64,000 nt of DNA from Oscillospiraceae bacterium (GTDB taxonomy: Bacteria; Bacillota; Clostridia; Oscillospirales; Oscillospiraceae). The notes below the pieces were generated by a model. That model made no database searches. It was not told the DNA's origin and was given only the letters and a program-made list of their open reading frames with translations. This document shows positions 40,689-49,464 of the stretch, one piece after another (the first letter of the stretch is position 1; each line of letters begins with the position of its first letter). The stretch is from positions 1 to 64,000 of the forward strand of contig JAETSB010000006.1 in NCBI GenBank assembly GCA_021769865.1. The letters are read 5' to 3'. Both the position numbers and the translations under genes were made by a program.

Positions 40689-42026
40689 TTATTTGGCCAG
40701 CTTGGCCTCCAGCTCGGCCTTCTGGGCCTCATAGCCGGGCTTGCCCAGCAGGGCGAACATGTTCTTCTTGTAAGCCTCCACGCCGGGCTGGTCGAAGGGG
40801 TTGACCTCCAGCAGGTAGCCGGACAATCCGCAGGCGTACTCGAAGAAGTAGATGAGCTGGCCCAGGGAGTCGGCGCTCTTGCCGTCGGTTTCCACGATGA
40901 CGTTGGGCACGCCGCCCTCGGTGTGGGCAAGCAGGGTGCCCTCCATGGCCTTGTCCCGGATATAGTCCATGGACTCCCCGGCCAGGAAGTTCAGTCCGTC
41001 GCCGTTGACCTCGTCCCGGGGCACCAGAAGCTGGTGCTCGGAGGCCCCCAGGCGGACCACGGTTTCAAACATGATGCGCCGCCCGGCCTGGATATACTGG
41101 CCCATGGAGTGAAGGTCCGCGGTGAACTCCACGCTGGCGGGGAAGAGGCCCTTGCCGTCCTTGCCCTCGCTCTCGCCGTAGAGCTGCTTCCACCACTCCA
41201 GCATGAAGCGGAAGGCGGGGTCGTAGCAGGCCAGCACCTCGATGCTCCAGCCCTTCTGATACAGCGCGTCCCGGAGGGCGGCGTAGGTCCAGGCGGGGTT
41301 TTCATAGGAGGCGGTCTCGCAGAGCTTCATCATCTTGGCCGCGCCGCCCATGAGCTCTTCAATGCTGATTCCGGCCACGGCGATGGGCAGCAGGCCCACG
41401 GCGGTGAGGACGGAGTACCGCCCGCCCACGCCGTCGGGCACCACAAAGCTCTCCCAGCCCTCCTCGTTGGCCAGGGATTTCAGAGCCCCCCGGGCCTTGT
41501 CGGTGGTGGCGTAGATGCGCCCCTTGGCCCCGTCCTTGCCGTATTTCTTCTCCAGGGCGTCCCGGAAGAAGCGGAAGGCCACGGCGGGCTCGGTGGTGGT
41601 GCCGGACTTGGAGATAACGTTGACGGAGAAATCCTCGTCCCCGATGAGGTCAAAGACCTCCTGCATGGCGTCGGCGGAAAGGCCGTTGCCCACGAAATAG
41701 ATGTTGGGGGTTTTCTTGTTTTTCTTCTGGTTGTAGTTAGGGGAGCAGAGGTATTCCACCACGCCCCGGGCGCCCAGGTAGCTTCCGCCGATGCCGATGA
41801 CCACCAGGGCCTTGGAGTCGCCCTGAATTTTTTTGGCGGCGGCCTGGATGCGGGCGAACTCCTCCTTGTCGTAGTCCACGGGGAGGCGGACCCAGTCGGT
41901 GAACTCATGGCCCAGGCCGTTGTGCTTTTGGAGCTTCTCCTGGGCTTCCGCCAGCCGGGGGGCGGCGGCGTCCCGGTAACCGGCAGGGATAAAGTTTTCG
42001 ATCTGGAAGGATTTGACGTTCAGCAT
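40689..42026 (-). CDS. pgi: Glucose-6-phosphate isomerase
   Basis: A 445-residue PGI of the Gram-positive type, interconverting glucose-6-P and fructose-6-P. Signatures: [22 protein letters not shown], the glutamate/histidine region and the C-terminal [11 protein letters not shown] with the active-site lysine. The ATG at 42026 follows AAAGGAAG and a promoter at 42094. Divergent to the glmS unit, which also draws on fructose-6-phosphate. Confidence 0.95.
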   Translation of the reverse strand: MLNVKSFQIENFIPAGYRDAAAPRLAEAQEKLQKHNGLGHEFTDWVRLPVDYDKEEFARIQAAAKKIQGDSKALVVIGIGGSYLGARGVVEYLCSPNYNQKKNKKTPNIYFVGNGLSADAMQEVFDLIGDEDFSVNVISKSGTTTEPAVAFRFFRDALEKKYGKDGAKGRIYATTDKARGALKSLANEEGWESFVVPDGVGGRYSVLTAVGLLPIAVAGISIEELMGGAAKMMKLCETASYENPAWTYAALRDALYQKGWSIEVLACYDPAFRFMLEWWKQLYGESEGKDGKGLFPASVEFTADLHSMGQYIQAGRRIMFETVVRLGASEHQLLVPRDEVNGDGLNFLAGESMDYIRDKAMEGTLLAHTEGGVPNVIVETDGKSADSLGQLIYFFEYACGLSGYLLEVNPFDQPGVEAYKKNMFALLGKPGYEAQKAELEAKLAK

Positions 42027-42093
42027 GATGCAGCTTCCTTTCCGTGAGGTTTCCTGAATTTTGTGATTTCCCGCTAAAAGCGAGCTTAAAAAC

Positions 42094-42122
42094 AGTATAT
42101 CATTTTGGCAACTCGACGGCAA
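42094..42122 (-). promoter_or_regulatory. Promoter of pgi
   Basis: On the minus strand TTGCCG (42122-42117), a 17-base spacer and TATACT (42099-42094). Confidence 0.7.
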
Positions 42123-42180
42123 GACGGGGCGGGGAAAAAGTTGGTAAAATTTTGAGGGGCAGGCCGGCCTTCCGGGCAAG

Positions 42181-42209
42181 TTGACATTTGCGCCCCGCTT
42201 CCGTATAAT
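42181..42209 (+). promoter_or_regulatory. Fully consensus sigma-A promoter of the glmS unit
   Basis: TTGACA (42181-42186), 17-base spacer, TATAAT (42204-42209). Transcription would start near 42217, about 60 bases before the ribozyme cleavage site. Confidence 0.92.
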
Positions 42210-42274
42210 GCAGGGAGGCCGAAAGGCCGTTTAAATCGCAGAGGTGAAAGGAGGATTATGGGGCCGACCCCATC

Positions 42275-42452
42275 AGAAGCGCCACGAGCCGGTTTCGACC
42301 GGATAACGAGGAGAGGGGAGAATCGAAATCTTCGGCGGATGCCCCTCCGTGCCCTGGGCGGGCGCGTGACACGGCTTACAAATACACGCGCAAGCGTGAA
42401 ACAGAAGGGCCGTGACCGTCCTGAGGAGACAAGTGACTGCGCATTTGTCCTC
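42275..42452 (+). ncRNA. glmS self-cleaving ribozyme/riboswitch
   Basis: Conserved elements in order: the cleavage site A|GCGCC with G+1 at 42279; the P2 helix GCCGG...CCGG; AACGAGGAGAGGGGAG; ATCGAAATCTTCGGCGGATG then CCCCTCC, the core that binds glucosamine-6-phosphate; then CGTG...CACGGC and ACAGAAGGGCCGTGACCGTCC. When GlcN6P is high the RNA cleaves itself and the glmS mRNA is degraded. The 3' limit is set at the last helix (AGACAA...TTTGTCC). A hairpin ATGGGG-CCGA-CCCCAT (42258-42273) directly precedes the cleavage site. Confidence 0.93.
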
Positions 42453-42483
42453 TTAATTTTCCAAATTAGGAGGAATCTATCCC

Positions 42484-44322
42484 ATGTGTGGAATCGTAGG
42501 CTTTGTAGGCCGGGAACAGGCCGCGCCGATTTTGCTGGAAGGCTTGCGGCAGATGGAGTACCGGGGCTATGACTCCGCCGGCGTCGCCGTCCGGTCGGAA
42601 ACCAAGGGCCTCCAGGTCCGCAAGTCCAAGGGCCGTCTCCAGGTCCTGGCGGACCTGACCCATGACGGCATGGATTTGGAGGGTACTTTGGGCATCGGGC
42701 ACACCCGCTGGGCCACTCACGGCGAGCCCAACGACGTCAACGCCCACCCCCACGTCAGCGGAGACGGAAAAATCGCCCTGGTACATAACGGCATCATTGA
42801 GAATTATCTGGAGCTGAAAGAACAGCTCACCCGGCAAGGGGTGACCTTTGCCTCCGAGACGGACACCGAGGTGGCGGCCCATCTGCTGGAGTTCCACTAC
42901 CACGAGTGCGGGAACATGCTGGAGGCCGTGGGCCGGTGCCTGCGGCGGATCGAGGGGTCCTACGCCTTCGGCATCATCTGCTCCGACTACCCCAACGCCC
43001 TCATCGCCGCCCGGAAGGACAGCCCGCTGATCATCGGCTTCGGGGAGGGGGAGAACTTCATCGCCTCCGACGCCACGGCCATCATCCGGCACACCCGGGA
43101 CGTGGCCTATATGAACGACGGGGAAATCGCCGTGCTGACGGCCCAGAGCGTGGACGTGTTCGACGGCGAGGGGAACCCCCTGGAGAAGGAACACAGCCGC
43201 ATTGACTGGGACGCGGCCTCCGCCGAAAAGGGCGGCTATCCCCACTTCATGTTCAAGGAGATTCTCGAACAGCCGGAGGCCCTGCAAAAGACCATCTCCC
43301 CCCGGATTCGGGAGGGCCGGGTGGTGCTGGACGACATCCGCCTGACGGCGGAGTACGTGAGGAGCATCTCCCACATTTACATGATTGCCTGCGGCTCCGC
43401 CTATCACGCGGGAGTGGTGGGGAAGTACACCTGGGAGCGGCTGCTCCGCCGCCCGGTGGAGGTGGCGCTGGCCTCGGAGTTCCGCTACAGCGAGCCGCTG
43501 GTGGATGAGCATACCTTAGTGATTGCCATCAGCCAGTCCGGGGAGACCCTGGACACCATGGCGGCCCTCCGGGAGGCGAAGCGCCTGGGAGGCCGGACGC
43601 TCGCGATTTGCAACGTAGTAGGCAGCTCCATCGCCCGGGAGGCGGACGACGTGCTCTACACCTGGGCCGGGCCGGAGATCGCCGTGGCCACCAGCAAGGG
43701 GTATTCCACCCAGCTGGCGGCGCTGGACCTGGTGGGCCTGTACCTGGCGGATTTGCTGGGAACGGTGGAACCGGGCGAGTACGACGCGATTTTGGCGGAG
43801 CTCCAGGCCCTGCCGGAGAAGATGCGCCGCTACCTGAAGAATTTCGAGGACACGAAATACTTTGCCTCCCGGTACTTCAACCACGACAGCATCTTTTTCA
43901 TCGGCCGGAATCTGGACTACGCCATGGGTTTGGAGGGGTCCTTAAAGCTCAAGGAGATCAGCTACATTCACTCGGAGGCTTACGCCTCCGGGGAGCTGAA
44001 GCACGGAACGATTTCCCTGATTGAGCCGGGAACGCTGGTGGTGGCCCTGGGGACCTATACCGCCCTCTTCGACAAGGCTATGAGCAACGTGGTGGAGGTG
44101 AAGGCCCGGGGGGCCACGGTGCTGGCGGTCACCACGGAACAGTTCCGGGAGCGGATGGAGAAGACCGCCGACGGGGTCCTCGCCGTGCCGGAGACCCACC
44201 CCCTGCTCCAGCCGTCGCTGTCCATTGTGCCGCTCCAGCTGTTCGCCTATTACGTGGCGCTCCAGCGGGGCTGTGACATCGACAAGCCTCGGAATCTGGC
44301 GAAATCGGTCACCGTAGAGTAA
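42484..44322 (+). CDS. glmS: Glutamine--fructose-6-phosphate aminotransferase (isomerizing)
   Basis: A 612-residue enzyme making glucosamine-6-phosphate from fructose-6-phosphate and glutamine, the first step to UDP-GlcNAc and cell wall. N-terminal glutaminase starts M-C-G-I-V-G-F with the catalytic Cys after Met removal; H-T-R-W-A-T-H-G follows. Two SIS sugar-isomerase domains come next (A-C-G-S-A-Y-H-A-G, S-Q-S-G-E-T-L-D-T), and the C-terminus ends with the typical N-L-A-K-S-V-T-V-E. AGGAGG precedes the ATG. Controlled by the ribozyme upstream. Confidence 0.97.
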   Translation: MCGIVGFVGREQAAPILLEGLRQMEYRGYDSAGVAVRSETKGLQVRKSKGRLQVLADLTHDGMDLEGTLGIGHTRWATHGEPNDVNAHPHVSGDGKIALVHNGIIENYLELKEQLTRQGVTFASETDTEVAAHLLEFHYHECGNMLEAVGRCLRRIEGSYAFGIICSDYPNALIAARKDSPLIIGFGEGENFIASDATAIIRHTRDVAYMNDGEIAVLTAQSVDVFDGEGNPLEKEHSRIDWDAASAEKGGYPHFMFKEILEQPEALQKTISPRIREGRVVLDDIRLTAEYVRSISHIYMIACGSAYHAGVVGKYTWERLLRRPVEVALASEFRYSEPLVDEHTLVIAISQSGETLDTMAALREAKRLGGRTLAICNVVGSSIAREADDVLYTWAGPEIAVATSKGYSTQLAALDLVGLYLADLLGTVEPGEYDAILAELQALPEKMRRYLKNFEDTKYFASRYFNHDSIFFIGRNLDYAMGLEGSLKLKEISYIHSEAYASGELKHGTISLIEPGTLVVALGTYTALFDKAMSNVVEVKARGATVLAVTTEQFRERMEKTADGVLAVPETHPLLQPSLSIVPLQLFAYYVALQRGCDIDKPRNLAKSVTVE

Positions 44323-44332
44323 CCATCATATG

Positions 44333-44373
44333 AACAGCCGGACCTCACAGCCGTGAGGCCCGGCTGTTTTTTA
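44333..44373 (+). terminator. Terminator of glmS
   Basis: A long stem starting AACAGCCG with GTGAGG/CCTCAC at the loop end and six T's; its T-run overlaps the stop codon of the convergent dehydrogenase gene. Confidence 0.9.
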
Positions 44374-45633
44374 GATCACATGAAAATGCCGGAATAAGAT
44401 CGCTTCCGCCTCGGAGTTCCATAGGCCGTCGTGGGCGTCGCAGCAGTCCGCCAGGCGGGCGAACAGCGGGTCCGACTTTCCCTCCTCCCGGAAGTCCTCA
44501 ATGGCGGTGAGCGGCATGTTGAACTGGGTGTAGGTCAGCTTCTTCCCGCCGGGGAGCTGGGGGAGGTTCCGCGTGGTCTCCACGATGGAATTGATACCGC
44601 CCACGTGAGTGACCATGACGGCGGGGCGGATCTTCCCCTCGGCGGCCAGGCGGATGGCCTCTTTCAGGTCCTCCGTGGTGCCTCCGGTGGTGCCGATGAT
44701 GTGGGTGGAGGAGTAGTGGCAGTTATACAGGTTGATGTTGGCGGAAAACGCCTTGTCCGTGGGGCCGGAGAAGAAGTTCATGCACCCGTCGTAGCCCAGG
44801 AGCCGGTCCCCCATTTCCGCCAGGGAGCGGATGGCGTTGTAGACGAAGATGTCGTCGTAGCCCTTCCCGCCGGTGAGGGCCAGGAGCTCGGCGAACTCGT
44901 CGGCGCACTGACTGGGATTGACGTACACCAGCCGGATGCCGTGGGCGGCGGCCAGGGACTCGGGGATCAATTGCCGGGCCCGGGCAATGCGCTCGTCGGA
45001 GAGGTCCGTCACCACGATCATAGCGGGCTTTTTCTCCAGGGTCATGGGGTACTCGATGGCCCCCAGGCCCATGGGGCCGCAGCCCCCCATGATGAGGACG
45101 CTGCCCCCCTCCTTCACGCCCATGACGTGCTCGTGGCTGTGGCGGCTGGTGTGGTAGCTGCCGTGGTAGCCTCCCACCACGCAGCTCATGGGCTCCCCCA
45201 GGCTGGCCTCGAAGTAGCTCTCCCCGTCGTAGTGGAGGAGATAGCCCAGTTCCATCACCTCCGGCGGGACGATGCAGTAGGTGCACGCCCCGCCGAAGGT
45301 GGGATAGGAGTACCCGGGGGAGGCCAGGCTGCCCTTGTAGTTCAGGGCGGGCTGCTGGGAGAATTTCTCGCCGGGAGAAAATTCGCCCAGCCACTTTTTC
45401 CCCACCTTCACAATGTCTCCGGCGAACTCGTGGCCGATGATAATGGGGTGTACGTCCACATCCGGGGGACAGCGCTTGTGGGCCTTGCCCTGGACCAGCA
45501 GCTTGTAGGTGGACATGCAGATGCTGTCGCTCATAACCCGAACCAGGATCTCGTCGTCTTGGATCTCCGGCAGGTCGAACTCCTCCAGACGGATGTCGTA
45601 AGCGCCGTAGAGACGCACGCCCTTCGACCGCAT
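44371..45633 (-). CDS. Zinc-type MDR dehydrogenase, L-sorbose-1-phosphate reductase-like
   Basis: A 420-residue medium-chain dehydrogenase. N-terminal V-R-L-Y-G-A-Y-D-I-R-L-E-E-F-D-L-P and S-D-S-I-C-M-S-T-Y-K-L, then I-I-G-H-E-F-A-G-D-I, K-F-S-Q-Q-P-A-L-N-Y-K-G-S and the nucleotide loop G-G-C-G-P-M-G-L-G-A. This arrangement recalls SorE, which reduces L-sorbose-1-phosphate to glucitol-6-phosphate. It follows a mannitol-type PTS gene by four bases, so it probably acts on the phosphosugar imported by that PTS. A general sugar-phosphate dehydrogenase is the alternative. Confidence 0.75.
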   Translation of the reverse strand: MRSKGVRLYGAYDIRLEEFDLPEIQDDEILVRVMSDSICMSTYKLLVQGKAHKRCPPDVDVHPIIIGHEFAGDIVKVGKKWLGEFSPGEKFSQQPALNYKGSLASPGYSYPTFGGACTYCIVPPEVMELGYLLHYDGESYFEASLGEPMSCVVGGYHGSYHTSRHSHEHVMGVKEGGSVLIMGGCGPMGLGAIEYPMTLEKKPAMIVVTDLSDERIARARQLIPESLAAAHGIRLVYVNPSQCADEFAELLALTGGKGYDDIFVYNAIRSLAEMGDRLLGYDGCMNFFSGPTDKAFSANINLYNCHYSSTHIIGTTGGTTEDLKEAIRLAAEGKIRPAVMVTHVGGINSIVETTRNLPQLPGGKKLTYTQFNMPLTAIEDFREEGKSDPLFARLADCCDAHDGLWNSEAEAILFRHFHVI

Positions 45634-45637
45634 GGAA

Positions 45638-47524
45638 TTACTCCAGGCCGTTCAGCAGCTTGTAGAGCTGGTCCACGCTGGCGTTGTCCACCAGCTTGTC
45701 GGTGTCCTCCTCGGTCTCGGCCACCTCGACGATCTTGCCCAGGATGCCCAAGTGATCCTCGCCGGTGGAGGCGATGCCCACCACCAGGCGGACGGTGTCC
45801 TCGCCCCACTCGATGCCCTCGGGATAGGTCATGACGATGAGGCCGGTCTTCTTGATGGCCTTCCGGGATTCCTCGGTGCCGTGGGGAATGGCCACGTGGC
45901 TGCCGATGGCCACGGAGAAGCTCTTCTCTCGGTCCAGCATGCCTTGAATGTAGGACTCCTCCACATAGCCGCTCTCCACCATCAATTTACCCACGGCCTG
46001 GATGGCCTCCTCGGGGCTGACGGGCTTGCAGTTCAGGATGATGTTCTTCTTTTCCAGCAGGATGGGCTGCTCCCCGGCGGGCTTCTCCTCCGCGGCGGCG
46101 GGGGCGGCGGCAGGTGCGGGGGCGGAACCGCCCTTCCGGGCCTCCAGCAGCTCCTTCACCAGCACGTCGTACTCCGGCGCGCCCATGAAGTTCTTGATGG
46201 GGATGATCCGGGCCTGGGGGGCGCGCTCGGCGGCCCGGCCGGACAGCTCGTGGTGGGTGACGACGATCTGGCAATCGCCGGGGATCTCGCCCACGGGGTA
46301 GTGGATGACTTCAATGTCCGTGATGCCCGCGTCCTTCAGCTTGTTGCGGACCATAGTAGCGCCCATGGCGGAGGAGCCCATGCCCGCGTCGCAGGCGAAG
46401 ACGATCTTCCGCACGTCCTTGGCGTTGACAGAAGCGCCGGAGGCGGCGGGGACGGCCTGGCCCTTGGAGGCGGCCTTGGAGGCGGCCACCTGGGCCTGAG
46501 CCTCCTCCAGGCTGGCGTCCTTGCCGAACATCTTGAGGAGGAAGGCGGAGATCAGGAAGCTGACGACGGCGCCCACGCCGATGCCCGCAACGTTGGCGAT
46601 GTACCCGCCTCTGGGAGTCATGAGCATTTCCGCGATGATGCTGCCGGGGGAGGCGGCCGCCACCAGACCGCCGCCCAGGATGGACAGGGTGAAGATGGCG
46701 CAGATGTTGCCAATCATGGGCCCGAGGATGACGATGGGGTTCATCAGCACGTAGGGGAAGTAGATCTCATGGATGCCGCCCACGAACTGGATGACGGCGG
46801 CGGCGCCGGCGGAGGAGCGGGTCTCCCCCTTGCCGGCCACACAGTAGGCCAGCAGCAGGCCCAGACCGGGGCCGGGGTTGGACTCGATCATGAAGAGGAT
46901 GGACTTGCCGAACTCCATGGCCTGCTCGGTGCCGATGGGGGTGAACACGCCGTGGTTAATGGCGTTGTTCAGGAACAGGACCTTGGCGGGCTCCACCAGG
47001 ACGGCGGTGAGGGGCAGCAGGCCGTGGTTCACCAGGAACTCCACGCCGGAGCCCAGGATGCCGGTGAGCACCACGCAGACAGGGCCGATGACGTAGATGG
47101 ACAGGATGGCCAGGACCGCGCCGATGATGCCCACGGAGAAGTTGTTGACCACCATCTCGAAGCCCGCGGGGATGTGGCCCTCCATGGCCTTGTCAAACTT
47201 CTTGATGCACCAGCCGCCTAAGGGGCCGCAGATCATGGCGCCGATGAACATGGTGGCGTCCGTGGCGGCGATGGCGCCCAGAGTGGCCAGCGCGCCGGTG
47301 ACGGCGCCCTTCTGGCCGCCTACCACTTTGCCGCCGGTGTAGCCGATGAGGATGGGCAGCAGGTACTGGAGCATGGGGCCTACCATACCGTTGATGGTCT
47401 CGTTGGGGAACCAGCCCGCCGGGATGAAGAAGGCGGCGATGAAGCCCCAGGCGATGAAGGCCCCGATGTTGGGCATGACCATGCCGCTGAGGAACCGTCC
47501 AAACTTTTGGACTTTTTCTTTCAT
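45638..47524 (-). CDS. mtlA: PTS mannitol-type transporter, fused IICBA
   Basis: A 628-residue fused PTS permease, the length of MtlA. IIC (about 1-345) opens K-F-G-R-F-L-S-G-M-V-M-P-N-I-G-A-F and has G-G-I-H-E-I-Y-F-P-Y. After an alanine-rich linker, IIB has the phospho-Cys in F-A-C-D-A-G-M-G-S-S; a second Ala/Pro linker leads to IIA with the phospho-His in A-I-P-H-G-T. Mannitol is the classical substrate, but the operon also encodes FruK and a sorbose-phosphate-reductase-like enzyme, so a ketose or another polyol is possible. AAAGGA precedes the ATG; a 20-base near-palindrome (47562-47581) lies in the gap to fruK. Confidence 0.88.
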   Translation of the reverse strand: MKEKVQKFGRFLSGMVMPNIGAFIAWGFIAAFFIPAGWFPNETINGMVGPMLQYLLPILIGYTGGKVVGGQKGAVTGALATLGAIAATDATMFIGAMICGPLGGWCIKKFDKAMEGHIPAGFEMVVNNFSVGIIGAVLAILSIYVIGPVCVVLTGILGSGVEFLVNHGLLPLTAVLVEPAKVLFLNNAINHGVFTPIGTEQAMEFGKSILFMIESNPGPGLGLLLAYCVAGKGETRSSAGAAAVIQFVGGIHEIYFPYVLMNPIVILGPMIGNICAIFTLSILGGGLVAAASPGSIIAEMLMTPRGGYIANVAGIGVGAVVSFLISAFLLKMFGKDASLEEAQAQVAASKAASKGQAVPAASGASVNAKDVRKIVFACDAGMGSSAMGATMVRNKLKDAGITDIEVIHYPVGEIPGDCQIVVTHHELSGRAAERAPQARIIPIKNFMGAPEYDVLVKELLEARKGGSAPAPAAAPAAAEEKPAGEQPILLEKKNIILNCKPVSPEEAIQAVGKLMVESGYVEESYIQGMLDREKSFSVAIGSHVAIPHGTEESRKAIKKTGLIVMTYPEGIEWGEDTVRLVVGIASTGEDHLGILGKIVEVAETEEDTDKLVDNASVDQLYKLLNGLE

Positions 47525-47561
47525 AGATAAACGTCCTTTCTCTCAATTATGTTAGGGGTCA

Positions 47562-47581
47562 GGAAGCAGTATACCGCTTCC
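47562..47581. promoter_or_regulatory. Near-palindrome between fruK and mtlA
   Basis: GGAAGC ... GCTTCC with an almost symmetric GTATAC centre lies 37 bases before the mtlA start. It may be an RNA hairpin that sets fruK/mtlA ratios or a regulator site. Confidence 0.4.
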
Positions 47582-47610
47582 CGGCGAAGGAAAAACGCGG
47601 AAACGCGGGG

Positions 47611-48522
47611 TCAGAACGCCGGAAGGAGCTTCCGGATTTCCTCCCCCGAGGCCAGGCCGTCGGAAAAGGCGGTGGCGGACCCGGCGGCGGCCCCCATGCG
47701 GTGGGCGGCGGCGTAGTCCCGGGTCTCCAGCCACCCGGCCAGGAACCCGGCAACCATGGAATCCCCCGCGCCCACCGTGTGGCGGACGGTTCCCGGGGGC
47801 ACCCCCAGGCGGCGGGCCCCGCCGGTCTCATCCAGCAGCAGGGACCCGTCCCCGGCCAGGGAGACCAGGATGTTCCGGGCCCCCTGGGCCTGGAGGTTTC
47901 TGGCGCAAGAGAGGATTTCCGCCTCCTCCGTAAGGGGGCCCTTCCCGAAGAGTTCCCCCAGCTCGGCGCTGTTGGGCTTGATGAGGAAGGGGCGGCAGGG
48001 GAGCGCGCCTTTCAGCAGATCCCTGGCGGCGTCCACCACCGTCAGCACGCCCCGGCCCTCCACGCGGTTTAAAATGGTTTGATACACGTCCCCGGGCAGC
48101 CCGGCGGGCAGAGAGCCGGCCAGGACCAGCACGTCGCCGCCGGCGAGGCGGTCCAGCTTTTGAAGCAGGGCCTCCAGCGCCGGGGCGGGAATGGCGGGGC
48201 CCTGGCTGTTGATCTCGGTCTCGCCGCCTCCGCCGGAGCGGATCTTGACGTTGACCCGGGTCAGGCCCTCTTCCAGACAGACAAAGTCCGTGGGGATGCC
48301 CCCGGCCTTCAGGCCGTCCTCCAGGGCCTTCCCGGTGAACCCGGCCACAAAGCCCAGGGCCGTAGTATCCACACCCAGGCTGTGGAGGACCGTGGAGACG
48401 TTGACGCCCTTGCCGCCGAAGTGCATGTGCTCCCGGCTGGTGCGGTTCAGGCTCCCGGCCCGGAAGCCGTCCACCAGGACCTCGTAGTCCAGGGCGGGGT
48501 TCAGCGTTACCGTATAGACCAC
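47611..48522 (-). CDS. fruK: 1-phosphofructokinase (PfkB family)
   Basis: A 303-residue PfkB kinase phosphorylating fructose-1-phosphate (or a related ketose phosphate) to the bisphosphate. Signatures: Y-T-V-T-L-N-P-A-L-D-Y at the start, G-G-K-G-V-N-V-S, I-K-P-N-S-A-E-L, and V-G-A-G-D-S-M-V with the catalytic Asp. The second GTG (48522) is chosen: it lies seven bases after GGAGGT, and FruK proteins usually start at this residue; the GTG at 48528 would be too close to that site. Tagatose-6-phosphate kinase is the main alternative. Confidence 0.85.
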   Translation of the reverse strand: MVYTVTLNPALDYEVLVDGFRAGSLNRTSREHMHFGGKGVNVSTVLHSLGVDTTALGFVAGFTGKALEDGLKAGGIPTDFVCLEEGLTRVNVKIRSGGGGETEINSQGPAIPAPALEALLQKLDRLAGGDVLVLAGSLPAGLPGDVYQTILNRVEGRGVLTVVDAARDLLKGALPCRPFLIKPNSAELGELFGKGPLTEEAEILSCARNLQAQGARNILVSLAGDGSLLLDETGGARRLGVPPGTVRHTVGAGDSMVAGFLAGWLETRDYAAAHRMGAAAGSATAFSDGLASGEEIRKLLPAF

Positions 48523-48524
48523 GC

Positions 48525-49268
48525 TCACACCTCCCTGACGTCCGTATAGTCCCGGTACCGCCGGTCCGGCAGGCGGTCCGTGATGACGCAGGCGGCCTCA
48601 ATGGGGAACATCACCGCCGCCGTCACCTGGCCGAACTTGCTGGAGTCCGCCAGCACGTAGACCTCCTGGGCCCGCTCCGCCGCCAAAGCCTTTACCGCCG
48701 CCTCCTCCGGGTCCGGCGTGGTGAAGCCCTGGGCGATGGTAACGCCGTTGGCCCCCAGGAACGCCTTGGTGAAGTTGTACCGCCGCAGGGCGTCCAGGGT
48801 CTCCGTGCCGATCAGGGCCATGGTGCCCGCCTTAAGCATCCCCCCCAGCACGTGGGTCCGGAGGTTCCGCTCCATCAGGCGGCAGGCGCACTCGATGCTG
48901 TTGGTCAGAAACAGGGCCCTGGAGATCCGCAGGTGTTCCGCCATCCGGAGGACCGTGGTGCCCGCGTCCAGGAAGACCACGTCGTCGTCCCCGATGAGCC
49001 CGGCGGCGTACCGGGCGGCCCGGTCCTTCTCCTGGGTGAAGAGCCCCCGTTTCGTCTCCATGTCCAGCTCCTCGCCGTGGAACTCTCCGCCCATCAGCAT
49101 GGCGCCGCCGTGGACCTTGCTCAGCTTTCCCTGCTTGGCCAGCGCGTTCAGATCCCGCCGGATGGTGGCCTCGGAGGCGCCCGTCACCTGACAGAGATCC
49201 GTCACCGTGGCGGCCCGCCGCTGAGCCAGTTCCTTGAGGATTCGTTCCGCGCGTTGTTCAGCCAGCAT
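48525..49268 (-). CDS. DeoR/GlpR-family sugar regulator (FruR-like)
   Basis: A 247-residue regulator. The N-terminal winged helix shows A-T-V-T-D-L-C-Q-V-T-G-A-S-E-A-T-I-R-R-D-L, and the C-terminal DeoRC sugar-phosphate-binding domain has F-L-D-A-G-T-T, T-N-S-I-E and F-L-G-A-N-G-V. It is the first gene of the unit with fruK, mtlA and the sorbose-phosphate-reductase-like gene, and probably represses it until a phosphosugar binds. AGGGGGG precedes the ATG. Confidence 0.92.
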   Translation of the reverse strand: MLAEQRAERILKELAQRRAATVTDLCQVTGASEATIRRDLNALAKQGKLSKVHGGAMLMGGEFHGEELDMETKRGLFTQEKDRAARYAAGLIGDDDVVFLDAGTTVLRMAEHLRISRALFLTNSIECACRLMERNLRTHVLGGMLKAGTMALIGTETLDALRRYNFTKAFLGANGVTIAQGFTTPDPEEAAVKALAAERAQEVYVLADSSKFGQVTAAVMFPIEAACVITDRLPDRRYRDYTDVREV

Positions 49269-49321
49269 AATTCACCCCCCTCTTCTTGATCGAAATTGCT
49301 TGATTCCGGATTTCCTTGCTT

Positions 49322-49377
49322 ATAATAACGCCATAATCAATCAAAGTCAATATCCGCCAATCAAAATCAATCATAAA
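49322..49377 (-). promoter_or_regulatory. Promoter and direct-repeat operators of the DeoR operon
   Basis: On the minus strand TTGACT (49350-49345), a 17-base spacer and TATTAT (49327-49322). TTGATTGATTATGG fills the spacer and ATGATTGATTTTGATTGG lies just upstream of the -35 (49358-49377). Repeated TGATTGA/TTGATTG units around the promoter are typical of DeoR-family operators. Confidence 0.75.
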
Positions 49378-49425
49378 AAATCGGATGGAAAATTTGTGCA
49401 GTCCGCCAAAGGACATACCTTACAC

Positions 49426-49456
49426 GGGCGGGGCTCCAGGGGTGAGAGCCCTGCCC
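49426..49456 (-). terminator. Hairpin after the aminotransferase gene
   Basis: GGGCGGGGCTC (49426-49436) pairs with 49446-49456 with one G-U. It lies nine bases after the stop. The T-run is weak. Confidence 0.5.
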
Positions 49457-49464
49457 GCGCAGCG

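Noticed and set aside
42258-42456. Possible tmRNA start because of GGGGCCGACCCC
   Set aside because: The ordered conserved blocks and position before glmS fit the glmS ribozyme; the tRNA-like ends of tmRNA are absent.
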